DNA of 64,000 nucleotides, taken from contig JAUPFV010000001.1 of the NCBI GenBank assembly GCA_036936605.1, positions 114,522,771 to 114,586,770 of the forward strand, written 5' to 3'. Each line of letters begins with the position of its first letter. Position 1 is the stretch's first letter. The stretch is from Limnanthes douglasii subsp. nivea. Its lineage: Eukaryota > Streptophyta > Magnoliopsida > Brassicales > Limnanthaceae. The notes beneath the pieces are model-generated. The model had not been told where the DNA came from and did no database searches. It worked only from the letters and a program-made list of their open reading frames with translations. Position numbers and translations under genes: made by a program. Positions 1 to 13,289 of the stretch are shown one piece after another.

Positions 1-456
1 GTAGTCTTGTGACAGTTCTATGCTCAAGTTCTCGCGCGTTTGCCTCTATTAATCTGCTCGATGTCTTTAAAAGATACAGCCCATGCTATTAGACTTGACG
101 ATGCACTCCACTCTACAACTCTATCATTGAAAACTTTGAAATCGAAGTACATCAATAATTTGGAAAATAACTGTCTCAACACGGTCAATGGAGCACAACG
201 GCAAAAATGGAGTGACGATGCTATGATATATTTTTTGAACCGACCACAAAAACAAAAAACATAAGTTTATAGCGGTAACACAAAAACAGAAGAAAAACCG
301 CTTCCAGAAATAGTAATTTTCAATGGTGAATGTGGCTGAGATGGTTCAAATTAGTGTTTAAATAACTTTAACTATAAGTTTAGGTCCAATATTCAACCCG
401 AAAGCTGCAAGTGTGAAATGTTAGAAGTGTTTCAATTTGACTGCAAATGTCTATAT

Positions 457-489
<33 letters not shown>

Positions 490-1100
490 TTTTTATTAAA
501 GTCCCAATTGATTTATCATAAGAGGGCCTAAAGGAGAGCACAAAGCTCTTATACACAAATTCAAATAAGAAATAAGAGAAATTTTAGAAAGAAAAAGGCT
601 TCATGTTTTCCCTGGTAAACGTATTCTCCAAAATTTGAAAGGAAGATGATGAATAAAGAGTTTAAGCAGTTGACCCACAGAAGAAAACTCAAAGATTTAT
701 CACCTTATAAACGAAACGAGAACCAACATGAACCAGGGTAGGAGTCCTAATAAGAATCAAAGTCAAAGAAGGGTAGGAATCCTAATAAGGATCAGAGTCA
801 ATGAAGCTCAGGAAAAGTTTTCAATATCAACTAGAGACAAGCAAGCTTAGTGATATTTTTTTAACATTAACCAGAGACAATGCCAACTTACATGTAGGGT
901 TTAAGATTTATTCAGTTAAATCCGATCTTAGGCAGTTTGTGCCCAAATTTTCAAGGAAGGTAATGGATTTGAGGTAGTTTGATGTTTGAGCTTGATTGAA
1001 ATCCATTTTGTGCTTCTTTTTAAGGGTTTGCTTTGTAATCCAATTTGCGACAGTATTTTGTTCACGAAAGATGTGGATGATGTTCTTTGTTTGTAGGATT
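1..1100. other. AT-rich stretch without recognisable gene
   Basis: No reading frame longer than about 75 codons and no recognisable protein or RNA similarity were found. The only structured feature is the trinucleotide microsatellite listed separately. The next recognisable sequence is a LINE RNase H remnant. Confidence 0.5.
457..489. repeat. (ATA)n trinucleotide microsatellite
   Basis: About eleven uninterrupted ATA/AAT units can be read directly. It is an ordinary simple repeat, likely length-polymorphic. Confidence 0.9.
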
Positions 1101-1135
1101 AGTTATATGCAGCATTCGATAATAGGTTTTAGAAA

Positions 1136-1640
1136 CTAATGATAACTTTCCCTGAGAATCATCTCTATTAAAATGCTTGAATCAGTTTTTATATCAAGTT
1201 TTTTAATGCCCAAAGATTGACAGATTAATAACCCACCAAATAATGCCATGCATTCAGCTATAATATTATTTGATTTTCCATAAATTCTGCCAAAAACTGA
1301 AATAATAAAAACATTGTTATCTCTGATTAGACCACATTTGATTGATTCACCAGACCTGCTACAAGCCCCGTCAGTGTTTAGCTTGTATCTGTTAGATTTT
1401 GGGGTTTTCCATTGAAGGGAACTGGAATACAAGGGTTAATTGGATGATTGACACACCTAATAGTATAACAAATTCCATTGTCTCTGACCCAATTAATTAT
1501 TTTAAGGAGATATGATCTATCTAGACCAGACAGTATGTGAATCACATGACTGATCATAGAGTTGGAAGTAAAAATTTGATCTATGTGCTTCTTGTTGTTC
1601 CTAGAAGTCAAGATTACCCAGGATGTTATTGCAGGGAGGA
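1136..1640 (-). pseudogene. LINE-type RNase H domain remnant (copy 1)
   Basis: Read on the minus strand, a linker frame with motif RNNKKHI is followed, after a frameshift near 1380-1435, by an RNase H fold. The fold has KLNTDGACSRSG, then GLIRDNN, then IIAECMAL, then LDIKTDSS. These are the D, E and D acidic positions of the RVT_3/RNase H family found at the C-terminus of plant L1-type ORF2 and in free-standing RNase H-like proteins. The frame is broken, so no product is expected. A related copy with the same linker plus RNase H order lies at about 2540-3250 on the same strand. It could also be a fragment of a host RNase H-like gene; LINE origin is more likely from the zinc-finger linker seen in copy 2. 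Confidence 0.7.
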
Positions 1641-2539
1641 TAGTTCTGACCTAAGTCTTTTTGTTAGTAGACCAGTACCAACAAGTCAGAAATCAACACA
1701 ACCTGTACCAAAATCCCATAATATAAACTTATCTGCTTTGTCTCTGACTTTGATTAATCTGGACTAGACTTTAGAACTTCTATTATTAGTTTATTTTTTA
1801 TTCATATTACTCAGATTTATTGGCTATTGGAGGTCGAGTTTGTATCTCCTTTCGATCACCGAATAAGTATCAACATTTGTCAAAATACCTATTTCTGGTT
1901 CTGAAGATGTATCCGACTGAAAAACAGAAGAGTTACACGTTTAGCAACAATCGTAAGAACTTTGCTTGAACTGTTCATCTAGGGAACCTATACTAAACAT
2001 TATATCCTTTGGGAATGACAACTATCAAGTTATGTCCACATTATGGAGAGGTAAAAACCTTATTTTTTGTATTTTGTAAGAATGATCAATTATAGGTAAT
2101 GGATGCTGTCATATGTCTAAACTTTTCAGGCTGGTGATATCGGCAATCTTGATGCAACATTTCTAACTTATCATAATATAGCTCATCGAATCAACTTGAG
2201 ATAATTTCATGTACTCATTATATGTGTTATGTGACACATGTGAGAAGGATGTAGAAAAGTACGTATGTTAATGAACTGGTATTAGTTACCAATATCAAAG
2301 TAAACACCCATTTTTTGTTATCAAATTGGCTTGGCAACATCTCCTCTTAGAAATAATTCATTATATTTAGATGATCATCAGGACCTTTTACTACTTTTTT
2401 TATAAGGGGTCTCAATATTTCTTGTTCTACGGATGATCCACTCCAAATTCACTTGACTGAGGAGCTTTTGGTGGAAGAACATAGCATAGCTGCTTCTATT
2501 AGTCTTTTGTCATCTCTATTCTATAGCTACATATTTCAG

Positions 2540-3250
2540 TAATAATCATTGAATCTATCTCTATGTATAACAATATTATTCATTTATACTTGCAAAGTAG
2601 AAGACCATCTAGCAATATCTTACATTCAGATATTAAAGGTGTTTGGTTGTCGTAAATAGCAACAAAATCTCTTTTGTTATCCCTAATTAAAGTACCACCG
2701 CTTGCTTCCTTATAGATACTACATGCACCATCAGTGTTGATTTTAAACATAATTCATGTAAGATGATTCCATTGAGGGAGAGACAGATCAGTGGATTGTT
2801 TAAGTGTTAAAAACAATCAAGTTCAGTAGTTGCGTCTGAGTCATGAGTCCAATATTGTCTTTTAAATAAATTTGCATGATCTAAACTTGTAAGGATGAAC
2901 TTGATGTGGTCTAGAATAAAGTTAGGTTTTATTTTCTCTTCTTGATGCTTGCTTTTATTCCTAGCTTGCCAGATTACCTAGTAGATTATTGAGGGGAGTA
3001 TAGTTCTTAAATGGACATCTTTATTTGAAGACCAGATTCTTTCTTAATCATATAAGTAAGAGTCATATGCCTAGTAATTAGGATCCCATAATACCCGTAA
3101 AGTAGTTCTTATCTCTCAAGCTATGTTAAACTGGACACACAGATGTCGAATTGATCCTTGATTCTCACAAAATTGGCATTTGGATGTCATTGGGAAGTTT
3201 GTTTGCTTGAGGACATAATCCACAAGAATCCAAACTTGGCACGAAACCCT
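2540..3250 (-). pseudogene. LINE zf-RVT linker plus RNase H remnant (copy 2)
   Basis: On the minus strand the order is a cysteine-poor zf-RVT-like stretch, then VIWQARNKSKHQEE, then a linker, then an RNase H core with KINTDGACSI, LIRDNKR and a late EIDS motif. Several stops and frame changes interrupt it. The domain order equals that of the remnant at 1136-1640, so both probably come from one LINE family. The reverse transcriptase and endonuclease parts are missing. Confidence 0.65.
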
Positions 3251-6200
3251 TCCAATACTGGGAGCCTCAACTTACAACTAATTAAATAATGGAGAACTAT
3301 TACCATATCCATACTTCCCAAGTAAATACATCCAAATTATCACATAAGAAAGTTATCCGGTCCAAAGATGGGTGACAAGTCGATTAATAATTCCCTTTAT
3401 CAAAAGCCATTTAGAATCCTCTAAATTTATAAAATAATAATTTCATGTAATGTTTTTTACCCTCAACATGTAACACGAGACGAAACTGTCTTATTACCCT
3501 CAACTATTTTTTCTACTAATTACTTAACTTTTACCTTAGCAAAAACTTTATCATTTTATACGTTTACTTGCAGCTCTTATATATATTATAAAAAAAATCT
3601 CACCTTGATTTTGACGATATAGTTTTGATGAATTATCACAAGTTTCATAATTTTGAAGAATATCACGAGTTTATTTTAATATTTGGAGAGATTAATTACA
3701 CCCTCTTATTCAAAGAGAAAATTTTATTCGTTTTGGTTTTTTAAAAACTAACATGTTAACCATGTTTGCACAAGGAGAAGTTATATTTGCTAAAATAGGT
3801 GTAGCTATTACACGAGATGATATATGTACCAAGCTATTTTCTCATATAGAACTAAGAAGTATAAAAAAATATTGACATGATAGTTCCAACAAAAAGTAAA
3901 CATTCTTCTAAAAACCATTGTGTTGGTGATACTTGCGATTTCTCATAAACAAATCTCTAGGAAAATAATTTCAAAAAAACAAAAAAAAAAACTCACACCC
4001 CTAAAGAACATATATAAAAGACAATACTCTTGTTATTTTTGCTTCTAATAATGATACTATTGATGACCATACCAAAAAATCAAACTTCCATAAATAAGAA
4101 GATAATCATCAAAATGACTCACAAAAATAAATTCCTTGATATTCTTTCTCTTTAATATGGTCCTTCTAGGACGTCAAATTTCCCATAAGACTTTCTTGGA
4201 TCGTCAACATTTTTATACACTAATTTTTAATGAATCGTCATCCATCTTTGTATCTTAGTGGATCATATCATTATCCTCAAACGGTTGTTAAGATCTTAAG
4301 AAGACAAACTAAAATTTATCTCGAAGTATTTCTTATTATTTCTATCATTTTAACTATTCAATTTAAGTATTCCGTTATTGAAATACTTATATAATTTTTA
4401 TTTACTTTAGATTTACTAGCATTTATTGCTTCTTGCTAGCAAAACTGGTGACGACTATATGAGAGGTAGAACAATCGGATGCAAACACAAGAAATAAGAA
4501 GACGAAATATAGGATAACTAAACTCTAACCCTAGGTTAGAGTATAAGAGACTTACAGAAAAACTCAATTTTGATGCATAAAAGTCTGACGATAAAAATAG
4601 GGTTTGAGAGACTTTTATAGAAGTGCTCAAAACCCTATGAAAAATTTCAAATTGTTCCTCACGAAATAAAATAAATCCCAGCATAATTTCAAAGTGATTG
4701 GAGCTGGTTAAGATTTTAATTAAATCTTATAAAAATATAAAATGCAGAAAATTAACAAAATAGCAAAAAAAGGCCTAAATGATGGATTTTCGGGTCTGTT
4801 TGAAAATTGTTGGGCTTCTCGACGCCATCAATTTGAGTGGTCGCAACGCCTAATTCGGATAACGAACTCCAAATAAAGCCAGTTTTGTTTGTCCAAAAAG
4901 GCTATAAAGTCATGGGCTTGTGCAACTACATCAAACACCATGTATCATATGGATGCTTACTTTTTGAATTCATAACCAACTTTTCCAATTGCATTTGGAG
5001 ATGTATTAGGTTCATTAAAATAGTAAGTAATCAAGACAAAAACAAGTACTCACCAAGAATGAACTGTATGACCAGATGAATAATGAAAAATCTATTCTTG
5101 AAACTAGTTGGTCCACTAACAAAACCATTATTGAAGCTAATCAATTGAAAATAGATACTTTGTATCAAAAAAGATGAAAAAGTGAATGAATAAGATTCTC
5201 ATCAAGCTAAATAAATATGGGAAAAAAACCATTACAAACTGCACAAATCTATTTTGAGGAGAAACGAAAAAATATGATCCTCATCCTTTGGATAATGAAT
5301 TATAAGATCCACTTCGTTACTTTTATAAAATATATATTTGTAAAAGATACCCTACATCCGAATCAGAGAGCGATTCTCTATAGGATAACGAGATTCACGA
5401 GAAAATAACATTTCACCAAAAAAAAACAAAGACAATCACCCACCATAAAAAAATCTAAATTTATATACATGTACTGAATAGAGTGCATTTGTTGATCAAA
5501 ACGAAAATATCAACATAGTTTCAGATAATGAGATTTAACTTTCTTACTCTTTTTGAATGGTTGGTAATTTTTTCCGGATAACTTTCGGTTGATAATTGTA
5601 TTTGATAGGTCTCAGAATATCTATGATAGATTATTAGGTAACGTGTATGGAAAAGGGATGTCAAGTGAATAAGTACAAGATTCTAGAGAGAAAGAGAGAG
5701 TAGTCAAAATAAAGTACCAATGATTAGAAAAATGCCCTTTTTGGGGAATAGGATCTTTCCTAATTTAGTGTCAGTGGTGGGCTCTACTGTCACATGCTAT
5801 GTTTACTCTAATTACATGTTAGCCCCCATATTTATACTTATGTTTTACATTTTCTATCTTTACAAGTAAGTCCATATATGTTTACACATTACAAATAGGA
5901 CCCCTCGTTATCCTTGGCATTTTATGCCCTTATCAATATTAACTTATCATTTCATCAATAATTTTTCTTTAATATATATTTTTTCATAAAATTAATACCA
6001 CGTGCTTAATGATCTCATATTATTTTAGTAAAATACTATTTAGATCGTCATGGTATCTTAATTTACCATACAAGAATGCATACATTATACCGCTAACTAT
6101 AAATTTGGCATGATCTACAGAAATCAACGTATCACCATAGACTGTTACGTCGATTCCCTCACTTTGAAAGAATAAAAACTAAATTGGGATCCCATCATAC

Positions 6201-7970
6201 TAGAAAATCTTGACAATCTGAAACCATCCCCCCTCCCATTGGAATCATCGTGTCCATTGAAGAAGTAATAGATCTCACATTCACCTTCGAGAATACAATT
6301 TGTATTGGTAAGGGCCTAGAATGAGCTATTAAATATCTAATGGATTGTTGTTATTCATCACCATGCTGAGGGTGTCGACTTTTTTCTTCTGTCTAGTGAA
6401 TGTTTTTATATATGCAACGTGAAAACATAACGGTGTCATTTATTTTCAATTCATGTTTCCTAATACATGAAGGGGATTCCCTACATATTGATACTTCCCC
6501 GCAGCACTGATTAGAGCCAAGAGGTTTAGGTGGAGATAAAAGATAAAACTATCTCTATACTTCAATCATTTTTATTTAATGGTGTAATTCCTAATAACCC
6601 TATTCTTGATGAGGGGACTGAATTAGGCAAAGATATTGAAGAATCTGACAACCATGAGAAAAGGGCACTACAAGGATAGACTATTGAGAAACAAAAAAAA
6701 TATAGTTATTACTAGTCAAAGCTCACAAACATGTTAGAAAGTCAAAGGATTCTCTGATGGCAGGCACCAAAAATAATATAGTTATTAATAGTCTCATTTT
6801 TCTAAAATCTGATGGGAGGCACCAAAAAGATCCCACAAAAAATCAGGTAAGAAGGCCAAAAAGAGGTAGGCCCGTAAAAAATACCACCAAAAGACAAATG
6901 GCCCTTTGTTTTGGAAAAAGAAAGCACATCCGGAAGAGAATACAAAGCTGCCAATAGTCGTTCTTATTAATCTCTAAGTTCCATTTCACACCATTCTTCC
7001 CATCGCAACTCAAGACCAATGGAAATGACCGCTCGATTTCTGACCAAGTTCGAAATTCAAGCAAAAAGTTGAACGGAACGCCTATCGAATGAATCAAAGA
7101 TTGGTGTGTTGTAGATTTATATGTAAGTGATCATTTGGCTGTCCATATTTCTATGCAAAGAATCAAAGGCAGTGGTTGGTTTTGTGGATGGACTCTATAA
7201 CGTGAAAAAATGAGATCATACAACACAATTCCTCATTATTGACAGAAATAATGTAAGGCGTGGACTTTTCCTTTTCTGTATATGTATTTTACGCCAGATG
7301 CGTACTCTGGTATTTCAATTGGTTTTTTAACTAACATGATTGTTTGTCTAAAAATTATATTATTCAAGACCCAATCGGTTTGCAATCTTCTGATGCTGGT
7401 GGAAAGTTATTACAAGTAAGTCCAAGTTTTTCTCGTCGAATTAATTATGGTGTAACAAAAGTTTCCATATTTGAACTTTTAATTTTTTTTGTTTTTAAGA
7501 GTTGCATGTATTGCTTTATCAGAATTCACCGATCATTTTTATGATTGGTTTTTCGCGGTTGTTTTGTATGTAGGTAAGAAAAGCTCATACTTGTATTCTC
7601 AAAATTGTTTATGTTTAAAAATGTGTTGTATGTATATAAGTGACAAAAAATTATACTTGTATTCTCAACATTGTTTATGTTTTGAAACTGTACTCCTATA
7701 ATTATTGTGTATATAATATTTTTAAAATAAACATAGAATAGAAAATTAATATATATTTATAAAAGAAAAATATTATTTTTTAAGAAAAATGAATAATAAT
7801 ATAATTTAAGACGTATATGAATATTATTTATTAGATACAATGATAAATAGATAAAAATAAAATAATAATTTAATTTTTATACTGTTTTAGTGTATAGATG
7901 ATCGAACACTTTTCAAAAAATTGATACACGGATTTGACACTTCGAAAGAAAGTATCTAGCTAACTTTTTT
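3251..7970. other. 4.7 kb without recognisable gene
   Basis: This stretch is AT-rich with only short frames. Near 6840-6900 a plus frame encodes a basic RPKRGRPVK motif resembling an AT-hook, but it is only 66 codons long and no family could be assigned. No LTR ends, terminal inverted repeats or RNA gene were recognised. It is probably old, decayed transposon and intergenic sequence. Confidence 0.4.
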
Positions 7971-7974
7971 TTTC

Positions 7975-8175
7975 AAATATAATTTTGTGAGAACTCAATA
8001 TAATTTGGTCGATCATTTAACCAAAGGGTTAAACAGAGATCTTGTGCACAAATCGACTATTGGGATGAGATTAAACTCCATCTGAAATATCTCATGTTGA
8101 GACACCCAATTCCTATTTATTATGACATTAGGTGTTGAATTCAATGTGAAAAGTTTAACATCTAGAGATTGGAAC
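7975..8175 (+). pseudogene. Ty1/copia RNase H C-terminal remnant
   Basis: A plus-strand frame reads VDHLTKGLNRDLVHKS followed by a G-M-R-L motif. This corresponds to the conserved LADPLTKGL ending of copia pol, the last coding segment before the 3' LTR. No upstream RT or integrase was recognised in the AT-rich DNA before it. A polypurine tract and an LTR-like start follow about 400 bp downstream, as expected for a copia element. Confidence 0.7.
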
Positions 8176-8560
8176 ATATTTCTAGTATCATCCCATGGTA
8201 TGTGTTCAAACCTGCAAGTTGTGAAGGTTGAAGATTATCTTCTTAATAACTCGTTTGGAAAATTGCTTATGTAGGTACAAGAGAAAAAGAACTACCTATT
8301 TGAGCATGAAGTTTAGCCAATTTAAGGAGCTAGGACTTGTCTTTGATATGCTTAATAAGGATAAGGACACAAGGCTAGTAAACATAGTGTAAAGTAAGAA
8401 CAAGTGAGAATGTAAATTTATGTGTATATTATCTTTGTGTATTCATTATGAATAGTAAAGGTTCAATCCTTTGTGAAATTCAATCGTTGCAATATTTCAT
8501 TTATGCATAAATTTGTTGATTATTGTGATTGTGTTTAGTTGATCACGAATTACACTAAAA

Positions 8561-8571
8561 TGGAGGAAGAT
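8561..8571 (+). other. Polypurine tract of copia remnant
   Basis: The purine run TGGAGGAAGAT stands directly before a TGTTAG start typical of copia LTRs and downstream of the pol tail at 7975-8175. It would prime plus-strand DNA synthesis in an active element. Confidence 0.6.
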
Positions 8572-8960
8572 TGTTAGATATTTTAATGTAATTGGATCGA
8601 CTATTCGACCAATTTAATCATGCTATATTATCGAACAAGTCGTACAGTGCGGAGTGCACACTTGTTAGATTATATCATGATTAACAGGGTCAAAGGGCGG
8701 AGCCCCTCGAAAGTCAACCGAATTTCAAATTTGATAAATTTGGACGTTTATTCAAATTTTGAAAATTTGAACATTTATTCAAATTTCAAATTATAGCCGT
8801 TTTATTCAAAATTTTAAATTCTCGTTTTATTTGAGGGACCGTAACTACCCTAATTGTCAAACCTAATTTATTAGTCGAAATACTTATAACATTGGAATAT
8901 GTTGGCAAGAGAACAACACACACACAAAATGATTTACATTTTCTTTGTTAAAAAAATAGA
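8572..8960 (+). mobile_element. 3' LTR (partial) of a copia element
   Basis: It begins TGTTAGATAT right after the polypurine tract. It contains short direct repeats of the type TTATTCAAATTT near 8738-8810. The 3' end cannot be fixed because the 5' partner LTR is not in view. The CAF1-like pseudogene starts at about its right side. Confidence 0.5.
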
Positions 8961-8967
8961 CATCTCT

Positions 8968-9392
8968 GATTTTATCCAATTGGTTGTTTTTGGAGAACCC
9001 CAAAAAAAAATTCAATTAGAAGACTTCACAGAATTATCCGGAAATTTAAACACTGTTTTCTACATATTGGACCTACATAGGAATTTAATTTCTCAGACTT
9101 TGATGAATTCAAAGATAATAAAAATCAAGTGTCTATCGATTTCTTAAAAATGTACGACCTGGATCTGCAAATAATTCTCAAAGAAGGAGCCAACCCAAGC
9201 GAGTTTTTCTACGGATTAGCGCAAATACTTAGATGTTATGGTCTAAATTTAACATGGATCACATTTCATGGATTATATGACATGGGTTACTTGTTGAAAG
9301 GGCTAATGAATAACAAGTTTGTACAATCTTTACCAGAGTTTTTTAAAGCACTAGGGATTATCATGGGTCGTGTCACTCATAGGAGAAGGTGA
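8968..9392 (+). pseudogene. CAF1/POP2-like CCR4-NOT deadenylase fragment
   Basis: CAF1 is a DEDD-type 3'-5' exoribonuclease that removes poly(A) tails in the CCR4-NOT complex. The fragment reads EFNFSDFDEFK, then SIDFLKMYDL, then LNLTWITFHGLYDMGYLLKG, then LPEFFKALGIIMGR. This matches in order the family's WQFNF, GIDF, W(V/L)(T/S)FHSGYDFGYL and FF motifs, and the catalytic Asp of the YD pair is kept. It is broken: a TAG at 9078-9080 stands where the family has the Trp of WQFNF. The segment before it (DFIQLVVFGEPQ) is in another frame, and the N-terminal DTEFPG part and the C-terminal VYDxKH part are absent. It lies just beyond a copia LTR start, so it may be a captured or tandem-decayed copy. 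Expression is not expected. Confidence 0.7.
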
Positions 9393-10149
9393 CGGAGTTA
9401 CTCGTTCGATTGATTAGGGTGTAACAAAAATTTCCTTTAGAGAGATCATAAGAGTTGTGGATTAAGTTCATGAATTTTTAGTATGAAACATATGGCCTAA
9501 GTTGTACAATTTTAAGTTTCGGTCAAAGTCTTATGATACAAACATGAACTTAAATGAGTTTTTGCTCTTACATTTTATAGCCCTTTTAGTAGTCCTTGTG
9601 AGGGGGTCAATGAAGGATTATAATCTTGAAGTTTTTTTCTTTATCCGTGACTTTTACTTTCGATGTTTGTTATATGTATGTCGAAGCTTATGCAACTCAA
9701 CTCATAATCTTGAATTTGAAGGAACGTGTCCATGTATTATCTATTGAGTCAAGTCTTTAACTGTAATGGTCATATACTTGTCTTATTAAAAACTATTTAC
9801 CGACCCAAACCTTCATCAAGGATATAAGACTTTATCCATCAATAAAAAGAGTACAAGATCTTTATCTCATAAACATAAGCTTTTACTCAGTTTAAAATTG
9901 GCACGAAGTTGAAAAGAAATATTTTGAAAATATTGCTTCGATTTCATATGTGTATATAAAAGTAGCTCTCATAGTATTTTTAAAATATGAAGGAATTACC
10001 TATTAATTGGAGGTTTATTGTTGCATATGTAATCCAAGACTTCAAATTTAAGTGTGGTTAATACTTCATCTATAATAAATCATTTGTTTGGCTGATAAGG
10101 TAATGATTTTTTCTTTTTGTTTAATATTTGTCTTCGCGTCCTTTTTTAA
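9393..10149. other. Intergenic stretch, no gene seen
   Basis: AT-rich, with short frames only (one of 81 codons at 9502-9747 with no family match). The 3' LTR of the minus-oriented Tat-type element whose parts lie to the right would be expected here or nearby, but I could not delimit it. Confidence 0.4.
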
Positions 10150-12410
10150 CCAAGACTTGTAAAACTTATTTAAGAAAACTCACACGTGCCTCAATCAGCT
10201 GGTTCCTAACATGTTAAAAGCTTTGAAATTGTCTATCATTATAACTTGGATGTTCTTTCATTCTTTTAGTATTAAAGACTTCTTAGCGCTTGGCACTATA
10301 AGTTGTAAGATAATAAGTCCCTACTACTATTTGAAGATGTCAAATAGTGCTAAGATTGTGAATAATCTCACTTATTTTGATAATACATGGAAAATAATTT
10401 GTTTATGTATCTAACAAGCGAGTGTGAGAATGAGAAAATGTTTCAGCCTATTGTCCTTGTAAATTAATAAGTGAGTGTTTTCTTTTTTGCTTTTATTCTT
10501 GTGCTTTATTGGAATGATTTTTTATTCATAGAACTTTCTTGCATTTAGATTATTTACGTGCTTATTCTGTAAGATAATAGAAACTCTATCGCTCACCAAA
10601 CCAAGATTAATTACGATGTACTTGTCGAGTTTGCAAGCAATATTCCAACAACTATCACGCAATTCGGGTGGCTTAAACGTTTTGTTTAATGGGTTATGTC
10701 CTGTTCCAACCATAGATGGTTTTTCTAATGTCTCAGATGTTCTAGTTAGGGCTAGTGTTTAGGCACTCTCTGATTCCATAGTAGGCAGGGTCAAAACTAA
10801 GGTTTATGATTCTAAGAAGAATATTTTTGTCACTAAAAGTTCCCGCTCCAAGAAATATGGGGCCAAATCCTCTGAGCATAAAACTAAAGTTGTTGGAGCT
10901 ACACTTTTCTGGTTAATAGAAGACCATTCTAAAGTGCCAAAGATGATAATTTGTAGCCAAATTTTTATCCAAGTTGTTAATCGTCATCCCAACAAGCTTA
11001 TTAATGAGTGATCTGAAAATAAAATATGTTGATCATAAAGCTACAATAACAACCTCTCTTAAGAATGTACCATTCTCATATCTTTCATCTATCAAATTCC
11101 ATGTTCTTGGTAATCATCCTTCTACCTAAGATATTGAATTAGAATTTGTTAATCATAAAGTTCATCATGTTGATATTGAGGTTTAAGAAACAACTTCTCC
11201 AACCAAATTATCTTCACATATCCTTCATCTACTAAAATCCCAATTGTTGTTTCTCATGTTCTGAAGAGTCTTATTGGAGCTTCTAAGGTTTTCGAACCAA
11301 GATTTTTGGTTGTTGGTAAAGTTGTTAACAAAAACCTTGATTCTATCATGAATCTCCTTCATCTACCCTCAAAGAGTTTACTATTACTTAGTTCGTTACT
11401 CATGTTATTGAGAAGATTCATATTACTCATGGGAAAGGAAAAACAAGTAATAAAACCTCGTTTGCGCCTGGTAGGTTTGAACATAGTAAGTTGAAGGTTG
11501 TTGATGTTGAAATATAGAATTATCATAGAGGTTTAAAACTACTAAGGCAAGAATTGATAAGCTTGAGCAAACGTCTGAGGATGTAGTTCAGGCTATAGCT
11601 AATGAAAACTCATTGGATCCAAACTTTGTTACCAAAGTTACTGATGTTCCTAACATTCTTCTAGGCATACAACTAATGTTTGCTATGATATCTCATAATA
11701 CTTTAGTTAAAACTTCTCCTTTGAATCAAATATCTAGATTATTTTAGTCATTTTGCTACTTTAATGCGCTTAAGGGTATTGCCAACTCATCTTTCCTCTT
11801 TGGAGCTAGCCATGAGGACATGAAGCTCGTTATTGAAATAAGTCTTATTTTTTTGTTTACTTATAATTTTTTCTTTTATGTACTTTATTGAATTTTATTT
11901 TTATCTAAAGTCTTTGCTCCACAGTTTTTTATCATGTTCAAGCCCTTCTTGACCTTTGACCTCTATTTGAAGTTGTTGATAATACATTTAGGAGCAGACG
12001 AGAGTTAAAAGCTGCCTTTGGTAAAAATGAAAGATGCTAGTAAGTTGATATCCGTATTAAAGGTGAAGTAAAAGTACTTTTGAAATTTAAGTTGGCGTCT
12101 ATGAAAGAACAACTTATCGAAGCTTTGAATAAGTTAGTGAAAACTATTATTTATTTGAATGCAAATAAAAAACTAAAGGAGGTAGAGCATAATAAAAATG
12201 AGGAAATCTTTAAGGCTATGGAAAGTGAGGATAAGCAGAGAGAACAAATACTGAAGTATGTAAAGGATGAGTATAACTAAGTACAAGAGTTTCAAAATTT
12301 TGTAGAGTCTTAATACAAGAATAAACAAGATTCGATGGAGATACTGAAGCTTGAGCATCTTCAACATGTTGAATTTGAAAAGGATTTGGAATATATTTGG
12401 TAAACAATCA
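10150..12410 (+). pseudogene. Tat-element antisense ORF (aORF), decayed copy 3
   Basis: This plus-strand region belongs to a minus-oriented Ty3/gypsy element and holds its antisense extra ORF. The segment at about 10180-10400 (QLVPNMLKAL, FSIKDFLALG, ISPYYYLKM) aligns block by block with the minus-strand aORF of the element at 34.9-43.2 kb (QLSPNAWYTL, LPMEKFAVVA, IPFYHFNM). After it come a basic serine/lysine-rich linker (about 10750-10920) and coiled-coil-like segments (DKLEQTSEDV near 11560; a charged 66-codon frame at 12080-12280), again in the order of the other copy. Stops and frameshifts are frequent, so no product is expected. The domain resembles what Pfam calls a putative gypsy-type transposon domain (Transposase_28); that link is from memory. 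Confidence 0.65.
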
Positions 12411-13280
12411 TGGATAATTATTTGAAATGTTATTTTATAACATATGATGTTTGCAATCCGTAGGGAATTTCCAGAAATGGAATTGGATTTGTTCTTGTCT
12501 TATGTTCAGTTGTTTGTAGACCATAACATATTGAATTAATAGGATACATTGGTAAAATTTGACCCCTCGTGGATTCTCTTAAGGGTGAATATAAAGTTTC
12601 CTCACTTATTTTTTAGAGCGAACTCAAAAAATTTATAATCTTTCTCCTTCCGTTATTGCTAATATTATAGGCGATGCCGCTTCGTAAACTGGTAAGAAGA
12701 TATTATTTCAGTTGTGATAGGTTGCGTAAGTGATCCTTATCCTACCAATGAAGTCAATGTTATTGTTGTGCTTCCCTCTTTTTTTTATCAATCCGGATCT
12801 ATAATTTTTATTGCACAAAGTGACCATCCACAACAACCTTAATTTTTTTTTGGGTTTCATTGTACTTGCTATTTCGTGAGATTATTTGTTTAAACTGAAT
12901 TCTCCAGATGGTTGGGGAATTTTCTAATGAACTTCAAAAAAAATTTGTATTTTCTGTTTGCTAATAAATATTTTATGTTTATATATTTACCTTCGTGTGT
13001 TCTTGTTATTTTATTTTTATTTTGTGACTTTTTAATTAATATCCATATGAATAGTCTTAAACTAAGGATATATTTTTTATGAAAATTGGAGGGGGAGGAG
13101 ACGTCGAGTGTGGTTTGATTTTCAAAATAATGTAACGTATCTATGAATTTTTGTTGTTCCAAATGGAGTGATCAAATCTGAAGGCATAAACTTTTGAAGA
13201 AACACATGAGCTTATTTTGCTTAGATTTAATCTAGAATCGTATATACTTCATGTTTTTTGTTTTCTTGAAAAGTTCATGA
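12411..13280. other. Stretch between aORF copy 3 and gypsy integrase
   Basis: No gene was recognised. In a Tat-type element this would be spacer between the integrase 3' end and the antisense ORF. It contains AT-rich sequence and short frames only. Confidence 0.35.
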
Positions 13281-13289
13281 CTTCTTGGA

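Noticed and set aside
40..264. 74-codon plus frame at the left edge
   Set aside because: No motif, no splice context, low-complexity tail and no continuation. Chance frame.
4436..4684. 82-codon minus frame rich in F, L and S
   Set aside because: Composition is that of AT-rich non-coding DNA and no family is recognisable.
6757..6957. Frame with an AT-hook-like RPKRGRP motif
   Set aside because: Only 66 codons, motif is short and can arise by chance. No supporting neighbour was found, so it is mentioned only in the gap entry.
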